Shown here: piece by piece, positions 45,201-56,540 of the stretch
How positions within the stretch are numbered: the first letter of the stretch is position 1
Layout: each line of letters opens with the position of its first letter
NCBI GenBank assembly: GCA_038030265.1
Contig: CM075939.1
Span: 45,551,253 to 45,615,252, forward strand
DNA: 64,000 bases
Direction: 5' to 3'
Source: Corythucha ciliata
Taxonomy: Eukaryota; Arthropoda; Insecta; Hemiptera; Tingidae
The notes under the pieces: model-generated
What the model was told of the DNA's origin: nothing
Seen by the model: the letters and a program-made list of their open reading frames with translations, nothing else
The model's database searches: none
Program-made: the position numbers and the translations under genes

Positions 45201-48200
45201 TCACTAAAAATACCCAATTTTTCGGAGTTCACTCCCCCAAAACACCAAAAAACATTTTCGCGAGTCGAGTTCAACTAAAATATAACTTTCGCTTTTTGCT
45301 TTTTGTTGCTGGCAAACCAATTTTGCGGGGCGGATTAATTCAGAGACCGCTCGCCGATTCTCTTCGCCGATTTTTCGAGAAAAAAAACAAATTTTTGCAG
45401 GTTTGACTCGAACGGCCACTATGACTCGAACGGCAATTATTCTTTCGGTAATTATTGTTAATACGTAACTGGCTATCGTTTATTCGGGCTTCAAACTTGA
45501 AATCCAAAGTGGAAATTGTCAATTTTATGAGTAAATCGTTAGTTTTATGAGAAAATTGTCAAAATCTGATGAGTGATGACCAGATCGCCGAACATACGCT
45601 AGCAAAAAAGGCAATGGTGCATCTGAAATTTTCTCCCTAGTGAAGCTGCCCACCCCTAGATCAAGGGCTGGCTACGCCCCTGGCTCTCGTAAAAATTGCC
45701 AGGTGCCCATGAGTTCCACTGCCACCAAAAAGGCACCAAAACTTGAAACTTCTCTTAAACTTGCAATTTCACTGAAATTAAGACCTGAAACCGTCAATTC
45801 CGCGGATTTTCAGCCAGGGAACTTTGTAAACTTTCCCTAAAATTTGAACATGAACTCTCTCACCCACAAATATTCTCAAAATTTTCCAATAACGCGGCTA
45901 TTCGTCAGTCGGTGCCGTTTTTTAAAAAAATGAGAGGGCAAGAAAATTTATATTTCCCGAAAAAATATAGTCCAGAAACTTGTAATTTCGCGCCAGTGAA
46001 TGGCCTGAAACAGGGCCGCTGTCATCAGACACTAAAGAATCGCGATCGCTAAAGAAACCCCGAAGCTTGCAATTTCGCGAAAATAAAGGCCAGTTAAGTT
46101 GCATTTGTAGCTCAGGTTTTAAGAGCATGGTCGTGGCGATGGATGAGAAAGGCTTAAGCCCTGAACAGGGCTTTAGACGCGGCACAATAGAGCAACTCAG
46201 CAAGTTGTGAAGAGGGTGTATTGTCTGCTGAAAAATTCGTGCCCCAGAAAACGCCGCAAACGCTTAAAATCCGTCTGACTAAAAATTCACCCTTACGGGA
46301 AACCTAAGCTGTTTTGTCTAATGTACAAATTTGAAGGATCATTTTCCCATAGTTGTCCGTCTTGGGCAGTGCGTGGTTCATATCGGACCCTTGGACGTCG
46401 CTCAATTGATGACAAATGTGGCTGGCCTCCGCTCCATACTTTAAAAAAATAACCAAAAAATGACAGTCATTTGTAGTGTTACGCATTTTGATCGGTTTAT
46501 TAACAAGAATTTGACAATTTTGACTGAAATTTGACACTACAAAATAAACATTCCCGTCAAACATGAGACATTTCAGTTGTGGATCCACGAATCTTCTTCG
46601 GACAAATAGTTAAAGATGAACTAATTCTCACTCCGGCCGGCTGGACAATTTGATACTTAAATGGCTTAGCTGAAAAGTGATAATCCACAAGATCGCTTAT
46701 TCAAGAAGCCAAACCTTCCAAATTTGGGTTTTGTGGGAGCTAGACCCGCGAAATTGACTTTTCTCTTTTCTATGAGACAGAATCGGTGAATCCGTCAGTT
46801 TTGGAAAATCCATTCACCACATTTGGATTTCGAAATTCGGGACGAATGATCTAAAATGACATAGTTCACGGTTTTGGTGAATTTTGGATAATTTGTATTC
46901 CAAAGAGCCCCAAACGTGCAACATGGATTTTGAAAAAGCCATAATCATGAAATTTAGGTTTAAATGAGCCATACCAACTCGCAAAACTGAATTCTTTATT
47001 AATCGAACACATGAAGCTGTATTTTTTGTTGACCCAGCCCCAAGAATTTGGTTTTTCTGAGTTCCTAGATTTAAGTAGCTTTTTGATAGAGCTTGAACTC
47101 GCAAAAAAAACATTGTTTTTCATCAACTTCGGTTCTATTCGGTTTTTTTAAGGACAAACTCCATGAAACGTTTTCCCTACAGAAACCCCTCGTGGTTTGT
47201 GAAGGGGCAAAGCTCACCGCTCACAAAATTCGGTTTTTATTGTCATAAGACGCAATCCAGTGAAATAGCCTTTCGTGAAAGCCAAACATGTGAATTGTCT
47301 TCATTGAATGATTGGATCACACAGCCGCTATTTAGCGCTTTTTCTTGATTTTAGCCTAAAATTAGAGGTTTTTTCTCTTCTTCAGTCAATTCAATCGAGA
47401 AACAACGGATTCGCGAATTTTTCCAATTTTAGCTGGGAATGAGCGCCTTTTCTCTATTTTAACCGCGATAATCAGCACTTTACCTCAATGTTAACCGCGC
47501 ATTAGCGATTTAATCAATTTTAGGCTCGAATTAACGCATTATCTCACTTTCTAGTCACGAATCTGTGCCTTGTCTCATCTATAAGCCAAGAAGTAGCCCC
47601 CCAAAACCCCTCGTATTGGCATTTTTTGGGGGCTAATTTATGTTCGCGGCTAAAAAATTGAGAAAATCGTCACTCGCGGCCGAAATTGAGAAATTCTCGC
47701 GTGTAAAATTGAAAAAATCGCAATTTACAGCTTAAACTGAGCATTAAAAAAAGGAAAGAACCATAATTAAGAAATAAGATTTTTCTTGTTTATGTAGACG
47801 CTAAGGGGCCTCGTATTGAGATTTCCTGCCTGGGCCCCGAAATGTCCACCTGTGCCTGTTCTTGGGTTGAATCCACAGCTAAAAAAAAGAAAAAACGGTA
47901 ATTCAACGCTAAAAAGGAAAAAATCGCCTACTCGTAGCTAAAATGGAGAAAATCACTGAGTTCATTGATTAAATTGAGGGAAATTGATAATTCTCAGCTC
48001 AAATTGAGGAGAAAATTTCAATTTTTCCCGTAGTGCTCCGGTGAAAATGAGAGAAATATCCGAAGAATTACATCAATTAGAGCTAAATACATGCGGAATT
48101 TCGAGTTTCGGCCCTTTTTTTGTGGCCGTGGACCCATGGCTATATAGCCAGCCACAACGCCCCCCCCCCCCCCTCAAAGTGTGACAAATACAGCCATGAA

Positions 48201-48590
48201 ATAACATCACACTGGACCACAGACATTGCTAGTTTACGCTATTCATTCCCGTAAAATTGTCAGTTTCTGCGAAATTTCGAGTTTCGCGGGTCTTTCTCAG
48301 CCACGGGGGAACCCGAGCGAGACGGCCACGACAGCGTTCATAGCCTTCAAAGCGTCATTTCGAAATCAAATATGCACGAATTCGGAATTTTCCTGGCTGA
48401 ACATTTGCGATAGTGAGAGTTTGACGTCTTAATTTCAGGGAAATTTAATTGGCATTCCCCCCCGCCCCCGGCCGTGGATTTTGGGCAAGCCAACTCAGAC
48501 AAAACTCAAATCCTGCGACGGAAAGCCCTAAAATTGCAAAATTCTGTAGGAAAAAATCAGCGAAATTAAAAGTTTACTGGATGTCACAAT
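42226..48590. repeat. Mixed degenerate short-unit arrays, no genes
   Basis: Patchwork of arrays: units with CGAAATTGGCTTTTGAAAG words (42840-43330), array A in reverse (about 43930-44450), a unit with CCAATTTTGCGGGG and CACTAAAAA words (44730-45450), AAATTTGG/GTGAAA words (46680-47300), and array C reverse then forward (47330-48060). 44573-44715 is a copy of the head of the hAT-like element (12363-12490), and 45640-45682 ends in its tail motif (reverse complement CAGGGGCGTAGCCAGCCC). A frame of 172 codons at 43313-43831 (minus) has no recognised signature. Confidence 0.6.
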
Positions 48591-48591
48591 A

Positions 48592-49806
48592 TTGAAGGAT
48601 TCAAAGTGGATTCCTCTTTTTTCAGATAAAATTAGCTCACTCACAATTTGCAATTCGTTTCCGTTAAGCTCATCAAGTGCTGCCGAAGCGTTCATAAAAA
48701 TAAAAAAAGACATCTCAGACGCCGTAATCACGACAGTAGCAGAGGACATTCCGCTGATTGTCGAGACGGATGCATCAGACGTAGCGTTAGCTGCTACTTT
48801 AAGTCAAGGAGAACGACCGGTAGCTTTTTTTTCTCGAACTCTCTCTAAATCTGAACTTGGACATTCATCTATTGAAAAAGAAGCTGCGGCCAGTCGTTGA
48901 GAAAATGGAGAATTTTTTTTCACGGGAAGCATTTCAAACTTCTTACTGATCAGCAGGCGCTTTCATTTGTTTTCGATCAACGCCATTCGAGTAAAATAGA
49001 AAATGACAAAATTCTTCGCTGGTGGCTGTGACTGTGAAGTGACTGTTCAACTTACATCAGACGCTGTGTCATACAGGAATTACCTGAATGTTCCATTGGG
49101 TTCGCCGTAAAAACCTACCCTATTCCCTCGAAGTTTTAAGAAAAATCACTTCTGAATGTCCAGTCTGCGCCGAGGTCAAATCACTCCCTCCCGATTCCCA
49201 TTCGCTTACCCCTGTCCGGACGTTTCCTCGGCCACGGTAATCAAGCGGAGTTCCTTCCTTCATTCATTCTGATCGAGGCTCATCATTCATCTCTCGGGAA
49301 TTGACTTCGTTTTTGAACTCTAATGGGATTGCTACTAGTAGGACTACGCCTTATACAACCCACAAGGCAATGGACAAATTGAATGACTCAATGAAACGCT
49401 ATGGAATGCTATCAAAGCCAAAAATCTAAAAATATCAGAATGGGAGAAAGTATTACAGGACTCTCTTCACTCGATACGATCTCTGTTATGTACAGCAACG
49501 AATTCAACCCCGCATGAGCGATTTTTCAGTTTCCCTCGCAGGTCCGCTAACGGCGAAGCACTTCCTTCTTGGCTAACATCTCCAGGACCGGTTTTTCTTA
49601 AACGAAATGTTCGCCCTAGCAAATACGGCAGCACGGCAGCAAATATAACAGGACGGCAGCGAAACCACGGTCTCTCTCAGACAACTTGCTCCGAGAGGCG
49701 AAAAATCCCTATTGTTGCTCATGATCCTGCTCCAAGTGATAATGCTCTAGATCGCTCCCAATTCATGAATGAACCAAGTCAAACAAATCAATCGCAATCG
49801 CAATAG
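48592..49806 (+). pseudogene. Gypsy-type pol remnant: RNase H and integrase
   Basis: 48592-48900 codes the Gypsy RNase H start with VETDASDVALAATLSQGERP and VAFFSRTLSKSELGHSSIEK. After a stop, the same domain continues in another frame (KLLTDQQALSFVFDQRH near 48940-48985). From about 49250 a degraded integrase is readable in pieces (SDRGSSF-like; later NETLWNAIKAK and STPHERFFSFPRRS near 49500-49550). At least three frame breaks and an internal deletion make it non-functional. The reverse transcriptase is missing, so the copy is 5'-truncated. Confidence 0.85.
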
Positions 49807-49989
49807 TGTGAATCGCCAAACACGCACTACATTGCATCTGAGCATAAAAGTGAGTCTAATAACTTAGTAGACCTGGTTGATACAAACTCATAAGTCATGA
49901 GTCCGGAGGGAACACCCCACGCATAAAGAAACGCCCAGCGTATCTAAATGACTTCGTTACTGATTTCTAGCATCGACATTTTTATCTGA

Positions 49990-49999
49990 CCGGGGAGAA
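49990..49999 (+). other. Putative polypurine tract
   Basis: CCGGGGAGAA immediately before TGTAGTG. It sits after the end of the Gypsy-type pol remnant, where the plus-strand primer should lie. Confidence 0.5.
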
Positions 50000-50251
50000 T
50001 GTAGTGAAAAGAAGACTAACATTACCTGGCTAAACCACATGATTTTATTGGTTTTATAATTACCCTTTTAATCATTAGAGAGATTTTGGAAACAGCTCCG
50101 CTAACGCTAACGTTAACGCTATTCACATTTCAACCAACAAAATGTTTCCTACCCTAGCAACGCGTACACAAAAATTAACTTTAGCGTTTACGGGACTGGT
50201 TGCAAAATCTCTCTATTATCATTCGCGTTTTCTAGTAAATAAAACCCTACA
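50000..50251 (+). repeat. Putative 3' LTR of the Gypsy-type remnant
   Basis: Starts TGTAG and ends CTACA (matching 5-base inverted ends), about 252 bp, with AATAAA near 50238 just before the end. No second LTR was found in the window, in line with 5' truncation. Confidence 0.45.
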
Positions 50252-51259
50252 GTTCCGGGCAATTATTCGCTTTATTTTCACACCAACCAGTGACTTCATT
50301 CAAAAGCGGCCGTACTAGAATTTGGGTCAGCTTCGAACCGTTCAGGTTTCAAACAGCTTTGCATATTCTCGTCAAATGAATTGTAATGAAAAACGCGAGT
50401 TAAAGACACCTTTAGAAATGTTTTATTTGACGAGAATTAATGAGAGCCAACGAGTTTGAAATGAAATAAAACATAAGAAATAAACATGTGAGAGAGGGGA
50501 TAGGGATTAATACTACAAGCTGCTTCCTTGGACTTCAGACCACAGACCACACGCAGTAGCGTACCAAGGTAGCGGGGGATCGCCCCGGGCACTCTGCCAG
50601 ACGGGGCCCCCGAAAAGCTTAATATGTGGAAATGAGTTATGCATAGATGTTGCTGACGCGACTAAAAAATTGAAAAAAAAATCGCGAAAATAACTGCGAA
50701 AAAGAGCTGATTCGTGGTCTCGCGATGCAACTTCCTGACTAAAAAATCGCCGATTCGCTGTGTATGAAGGCCATTTTATGAATAAATTGTGGAAATCGAC
50801 GCAAAAGTGTTGCTTTTGAGCCAACTCAGCTGTTAATATAGAAAAAACACGCTTTACTATTGACCAAAAAAAATACGCTCTCAGGTTAAAATTGTTCAAA
50901 AATTGCAAATTCAGAACTGAAATTGCGAAAATCGCTCATTCCCGTTTTAAAAAAAGGAATAGATGCTAAATCGTGGAATGGGAAAAATCGCCAATTTACA
51001 GATAAAATTGCGCCAAACGTCAATTTGTGACTGAAATTAAGAAAATTCACTTATTCAACGCTACTACGCTACTACTCAACGCTTTTAAACGCCACTAAGA
51101 CGCTGGGTCTATTAAAGATTTTTCTCAATTTTAGCCGTGGGCTTGGCCGAAGAACGGCGCACTAGCGTCTTTCTTTCTGCTCCTGTTGGGTGGTGATAAT
51201 ATCGTATGTTTCGGGTTGTAATAAAATGAGTATTGAACTTGTCCTTGACTAGTATTACT
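50252..51259. other. Non-coding with array C units
   Basis: At 50554 the word CAGTAGCGTACC starts a copy of the array C unit family; array units follow to about 51070. No gene seen. The last 100 bases may be the leader of the next retroelement. Confidence 0.5.
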
Positions 51260-52906
51260 ATGCCTAAGAAGAGACAGTCATTACAACGACCTGTCTCTCT
51301 CGGAGGTGAGACCACAGGACCAAACATGGTGCCAGGTTTACACGGTCGAAACATGACTCCCCCAGAAAGATTGAACTTTCTTTGCCCGGAGTGGATGAGT
51401 TGGAAACGACACTCGGACCGGTACCGAACGGGAACATAACTGGATCAATTGCCCGAGAAGTATCAAGTGAACCAACTAGTCTACCAAGGGCCCTGACGCC
51501 GAAGACTTGCTCGGAAGGTTCAATTTGTCAGAGAGGGAATTGGAAAACTATTGGCTCGTTCTGGAAAAGTTTGACCAGCACTTTGAAGGGAAAGGAAATT
51601 TGGTCTACGAAAGATGTCGGTTCTTCAAGAGGAGGCAAGAAACCGACGAGCCAATCGACCAATTTCTTCAAGATTTACATAACAGAGCCCGACGTTGTAA
51701 ATTTGGAGAATTGCGGGACGAACTCATCGTGCATGAAATAATCGAAGGCGTCAATGATTCGAACCTCTCTGAGAAACTACAGTTGAAAACGAATTTAAAA
51801 CTCGATGACGCAAAAAACGAGGTCAGATTGTATGAAAAAGTTCGACGAGAACAAAAAGTGGTAAGAGACAAGCCTTTTGAGTCTAGTGGCCCTATGGAGG
51901 TAGATTCTATCAAAAAAAGAACCCGAGTGCCAAGAAAAAAATGTCAACGTTGTGGGTTTCCAAGCCACAAAGAGGAAGCACAATGCCCAATCACAAACAA
52001 AACCTGTTTCAAGTGTGAAAAGAGTGGGCATTTTTCGAAGGTCTGCAAGAGTGTGCCCAGAGCGGATATCACGTTGGTCGAGAGTGAGACAGGCTCAGAG
52101 GAACCAGCATTTATAGGGAATGTGTCCGAAATAAACGCATTTACTATCCCCATTTAAATAGGTAGTACTCATGAAATTATTTTCCGAATAGACACGGGAG
52201 CAGATGTTTCACTCATTTCCCATAAACTGTTTCACCGACTTGGAAATACATTTAAACTGAGAAAATCAAACAAAATGCTCTTAGGACCTGGGGGTCATCG
52301 ATTTCCTTTAGCAGGGATGTTCACTGCTCAGTTGTCTTACAAGAACAAAATGATCCTCCAGGATATTTATGTTTGCACTCGCGATCAAAAACCGTTGTTA
52401 TGACAACCAGCTATTCTAGAATTGGGTTTGATTCAATTAATACACAGAATCGATGGAAATTAAGTTAAACAAAGGTTTCCAGATTTGTTTCAAGGGTTGG
52501 GGAGAATGAAAATTACTCCATATAAAATAAAATTAGAAAATGATTCAAAACCTTGGGCGGCACGGGCCCCAAGGAAAATCCCTTTCCACCTGAAAAAGGC
52601 AACCAAACAAGAGCTGGACCGTCTAGAATCTTTAGGGATCATCACCAGGATAGAGAAACCGACAGACTGGGTTGCCGGTATGGTGGTGGTTCCCAAGTCC
52701 GTCCCGGGAGAGGACCGCATCTGCGTGGATTACTATCGGCTTAATCAAGTTGTAAAACGGGAACGGTTCTTGATGCCCAGTGTAGACGAGTTGTTAGCAC
52801 AGTTGGTGGGAGCTAAGTATTTCTCCAAGCTAGACTGTAGAAATGGCTATTTCCAACTACCGTTAGACGAGGAATCGAAACTTCTGACGGCTTTTATCAC
52901 TCCTTT
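51260..52906 (+). pseudogene. Gypsy-type gag-protease-RT fragment
   Basis: Gag opens at 51260 (MPKKRQSLQRP) and contains TPPERLNFLCPEWMSWKRH. A frame break lies between about 51440 and 51506, and the main gag frame runs to 52157, ending with two zinc-knuckle-like motifs (CQRCGFPSHKEEAQC and CFKCEKSGHFSKVC). A retroviral-type protease follows (IDTGADVSLIS near 52190). The RT begins in 52485-52976 with the ELDRLESLGIITRIEKPTDW and FSKLDCRNGYFQLPLDEES boxes. At about 52907 the frame runs into array C sequence before the catalytic YVDD box, so RT is truncated. Stops also lie between the gag, protease and RT frames. Confidence 0.88.
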
Positions 52907-54642
52907 CCTTTTATCCTCCATTTTAGCCAAGAATGAGCGCATTTTTTCACTTTTGGTCGTGAACTGGTTTTTCTAAATTTTAGCTGTAAAAGGGACACTA
53001 TATAAACTGTAAACTTGCACTGTTGTTTTCAATTTTAGCCTCGAGTAAGCGCTTTTTTCAGAATTTTGTTCCTAAATTCATTCACTTTAAACTATTTATT
53101 CACCCATTTTCAGGAGCCTTTCCCAGAAGAGGGACCCGGGTCTGTCTGTCGGTCTTCCACCTCTCACCTATTCACCCATACCTATAAAAACGCTACCGAT
53201 TAGTACTTATTTGATGGATTATTTCAACGGCATGCAATACATTTTGACGGATTTCTGAGGGAATTTTGAGATTGACTTGACGGGCAAAGCAAAATGTCAG
53301 TTGCTAACGGTGACCCCAAGGGTTTTCTCAACCACTACAATCGAAAAATAACATTCCCCGGCTCTGTGGTCACGGTAGAAAAGATTTCGAGGCTTTGCAG
53401 CCTCGTAAAACAAAATATTTGACGCTTCACCCAACCGTTTTTTCGCCAAGTGATAAGATTTTGGGGCCCAGCTCGTATAGAAGCCCAAAGAATGAGCCAA
53501 TGTGACGGTTTCTGCCTATTTTACATTCATTGGTGTATTTTTAAAGGTGTCCTGAGTCGAGACGGAATCGGCTAATGAGTTTGAGGTTTTAAAAGTCAAA
53601 TTCCGGTCAAAATCCTTTTGGACAATTATAACCTGACAGTTGACAGTTTGACGGAGGTCAATTGACCGGAGCCCAACTCTTTACTATTTTGCTTTGTCGT
53701 AGGTTTTAGTCAATTCTATCGACTCCAGAGCTATTACTCGGGTTGTATTGTGAATTCATCTTTGTAGCGTTGAAAAAAAAGGGAGGGGGGAGAACATACA
53801 AAGTCCGACGCGAAGAAAATTGTTATATTGCAAATAGTCGTGCTAAAATGTTGCATTGAAACAATAAACGTGGTACTCGGCCGAATTTGACATGGTGGGC
53901 GCTGGGCGGCCGCGATCCCTTGCACCAGGAGCTCTAGCTCTGACAGACGTTCTTAATTATGTGACCAATCGAGGAGGACGTTCTTATACTTCAGAGTTTT
54001 AAGGAATAAACGAAGAAACAGGGAGAGGTCGAACAAGAATAATGATTCGACCTGTTGCAATGTTGCGGCGGCGGCACACCAGTGATTTTTGGGACTCTCC
54101 AGCACCGCGTCTTTCCTCCTTCCCATGATTAATGGAGAGCCAAGACTAGGGTGGTAGTTCACTGCTCATTTTTAGATATCGAATCACGTGGATGACTTAT
54201 GCTTCGATGTCACAGGTCTCTTGAAACACGTATTCCCCCCTCCCTACGTACAATAATAGCGATGAAATTATTTCAAGTTTCAAGAGAAGGCTAACTGGTA
54301 TTTCCTCACCATATCCTTCTTGTTCTTGTTCTGTCTGTAAAATTATGTTTTTTGGGTGGTGAACAACATTCACCTGCTGCCTGAGTGCCTTCCAATGTAA
54401 TTACCGGTGCTACACGTATACTACTCGTGGGAAAAGTTAATTTCCTTGAAGGAGTTTGCGTCGTTATCATTGCCATCAAGCACAACTTCTGTGATCTCCC
54501 TCACGTAGCCTTGTTGCACTTCTGACGCAGTTCAACAACAAATTACGGGAAAATATTCAATTCGGAGCATTTAATATTCTCGAGTTGATAATTTATTCTA
54601 AAGGTCACTGAGAACGTAAAAACGAACCGTAAATTAACGCAT
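52907..54642. other. Non-coding, array C units then intergenic
   Basis: Reverse-oriented array C words to about 53100, then unique-looking sequence without a recognisable gene. Confidence 0.55.
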
Positions 54643-54648
54643 TTTATT
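54643..54648 (-). promoter_or_regulatory. Polyadenylation signal of the first glycine-rich gene
   Basis: AATAAA on the minus strand, about 74 bases beyond the stop codon at 54722-54724. Confidence 0.5.
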
Positions 54649-54721
54649 AGGATCTAACCAGTCTGAAAAATCCTACGATCGAGCCCTTTTTACAATCAAT
54701 TAACGCAATAAAATGGATGAC

Positions 54722-55151
54722 CTATCGGTAAAAAGATGACCCGGCGTTCGCCGTCGCCGAAGCGGATGAGTGCGATATCGAACCAAAAGGACCTGTATGC
54801 GAGAAGGCCGTCGCGTGTGAACTCGCCCCGGCGTTGCCACCTCCACCACCGCCGCCTCCGCCGTAGCTACCGAGCCCGAGATGTTGACCGCCGCCGTAGT
54901 TCCTGAATTTGTACTTGTGTTTGATGATACCGTGGGGCGTTCGCTCGTAGACTTTAACTTTTATCACTTCCTTATTCCTGTGGCCGTGCGGTTCAGGGCT
55001 TCGTTTCTCACGTAGCTCCGAGTCTGTTAATTAGTTCAATTATTTATTTATTTAATGTGACGTTAAAATTAAGCTTTTTACCTGCTGGAGCAGCCTGTGA
55101 CAAACAAACTCCCAGCGCCAAAATGATGGCAAATATCGTAAGTTTGTACAT
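54722..55151 (-). CDS. Secreted glycine-rich protein 1
   Basis: Two exons, 55151-55082 and 55023-54722, with a 58-bp GT-AG intron, give 123 residues. Exon 1 codes a textbook signal peptide (MYKLTIFAIILALGVCLSQA). The mature part starts acidic/basic (SELREKRSPEPHGH, with a KR that could be a processing site), then KVKVYERTPHGIIKHKYKF, a run of nine glycines after GLGSYG, and a Ser/Ala/His-rich end. Short secreted proteins of this composition are common in arthropod cuticle, silk and antimicrobial sets; no named family is recognised. The downstream neighbour on the same strand (55673-56540) has a matching first exon. Confidence 0.85.
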
Positions 55152-55672
55152 GTTTGAACTTCACTGACACTCTGAACTTCGTTTGTTCGGAAGCTCTTTT
55201 TTTATTAACTTATTTTGTTCTCCCCCTCACTTGATCCCTCCCCAACGTCTCACGGTTTTCCCACTTTGGAGGATTCTTCCGCTTATTGGATAAAGAAGAT
55301 GATGACCTTGTGTGCGAGAGAAGAAGATCAAAGACCGGGGCTGGTGTGTGGAAAGAGTGGAGTTCTTCGTAATTTCACGGCCAAGGATTGAAGAAAGTGG
55401 AGAACCAGGAAGGGTTAAGGGCCTGTACAGTGTATAAACAAAATAATGGACTTTTAATGTAGGTGTATTCGTATCACTCGCAAGGTATCACGTTACATAG
55501 AAAAAAAAAGACAATAGAAAGGTCGAGTTTTATCGCTTGATGATGAGTTAGCAACTTGCAAAAAACGCATGTGCCCCTATTGTTACTATTTTCGAAACAA
55601 AATATTAACCTCGAGCTTTAAAAAATGGGGTAGGTAGTCTGATTGATGAATTTTAAAAACAAAATTAATAAT
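55152..55672. other. Spacer between the two glycine-rich genes
   Basis: Probably promoter and 5' UTR of gene 1 plus 3' UTR of gene 2 (both minus strand). On the minus strand a TATA-like AATAAAAAAAG lies at 55206-55196, about 45-55 bases upstream of the ATG, with TCAGAG and TCAGTG initiator-like words between. This is suggestive only. Confidence 0.35.
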
Positions 55673-56540
55673 TTAGTGTCCTCGCCACCGACCGAAAGAT
55701 GCCGGCGGTTCCCCGGTGAATAGAATGGCGTGACTCGACGCAGTTCCGCTTCTAGCATGGTTCACGCTGTTGGCGATTGCCGATATACTACGAGGGGGTG
55801 AGGACGATGAGTCTTGAGAATCTGCACTGGGTTCGGTTCCGCTTTTACCGCTTTTACTGTCTTTGACTTCGGGGAGAACGCCGAGCATTATTGGAAACCA
55901 AGCGTTGACTGATGCGTTTGAACCTGCAAACGAGTGAATGAATTATTGAAAGTAATTGGTGTAATGGAGGTGAGGGGGGGGATAAAACCTGAAAATTTGG
56001 CTTCGCCCTCATCATCTTCTTCTCGGTGATGATTCCGGTGAACGTGACCTTTGCCCCACGGTTTGTACGGACGATGTCGATCCCTGTCATCGTCGAATGG
56101 TTTCGGTTTGGAACCACCGACGCTTCCCGCTCCACCGACTGGGGAGTCGGAAGACGGCGATGACGGTGGTGGACCGTTGCCACTGCCCGACCCGCGTGAC
56201 GAGGTCGACGAAGGTGGTGCCGGTCCGTCGTCACCCCAATCGCCCATAACGGCCGGCGGTGGTGACAATTCACTCGGTGGTACGTCGAAATCACCGCCGC
56301 CGCCCCAACCACCCGACGTGAAAAGTGTCATACCGCCGCCGGGTGTCCATCCGGACCATGTTAGGGCACGCTGGTCAGCGTCGTATCTTCTGTCGTCTAC
56401 AAAATTTAGTGTTGTGCGCATTCCCCCGTTAAAAATATTTCCAAATCAACATGAACTGTTTTATACGAACCTCTAAAAAAAGGAAATCCCCTCGTACCAC
56501 CGACAAAAACCACAGCCAAAAGAACGACTCCAGGCAACAT
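55673..56540 (-). CDS. Secreted Gly/Pro/Ser-rich protein 2
   Basis: Three exons: 56540-56471, 56396-55989 and 55923-55673, giving 242 residues with consistent GT-AG borders. Signal peptide: MLPGVVLLAVVFVGGTRG. The middle exon is of low complexity: GGWGGGGDFDVPPSELSPPP, WGDDGPAPPSSTSSRGSG, then a charged HRPYKPWGKGHVHRNHHREE stretch. The last exon has SVNAWFPIMLGVLPE and a Ser-rich tail ending FGRWRGH. No family recognised. A secreted structural or matrix protein is a reasonable guess. Exon 1 is 70 nt and splits an Asp codon exactly as in the neighbouring gene, which hints at a shared origin. Confidence 0.82.
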
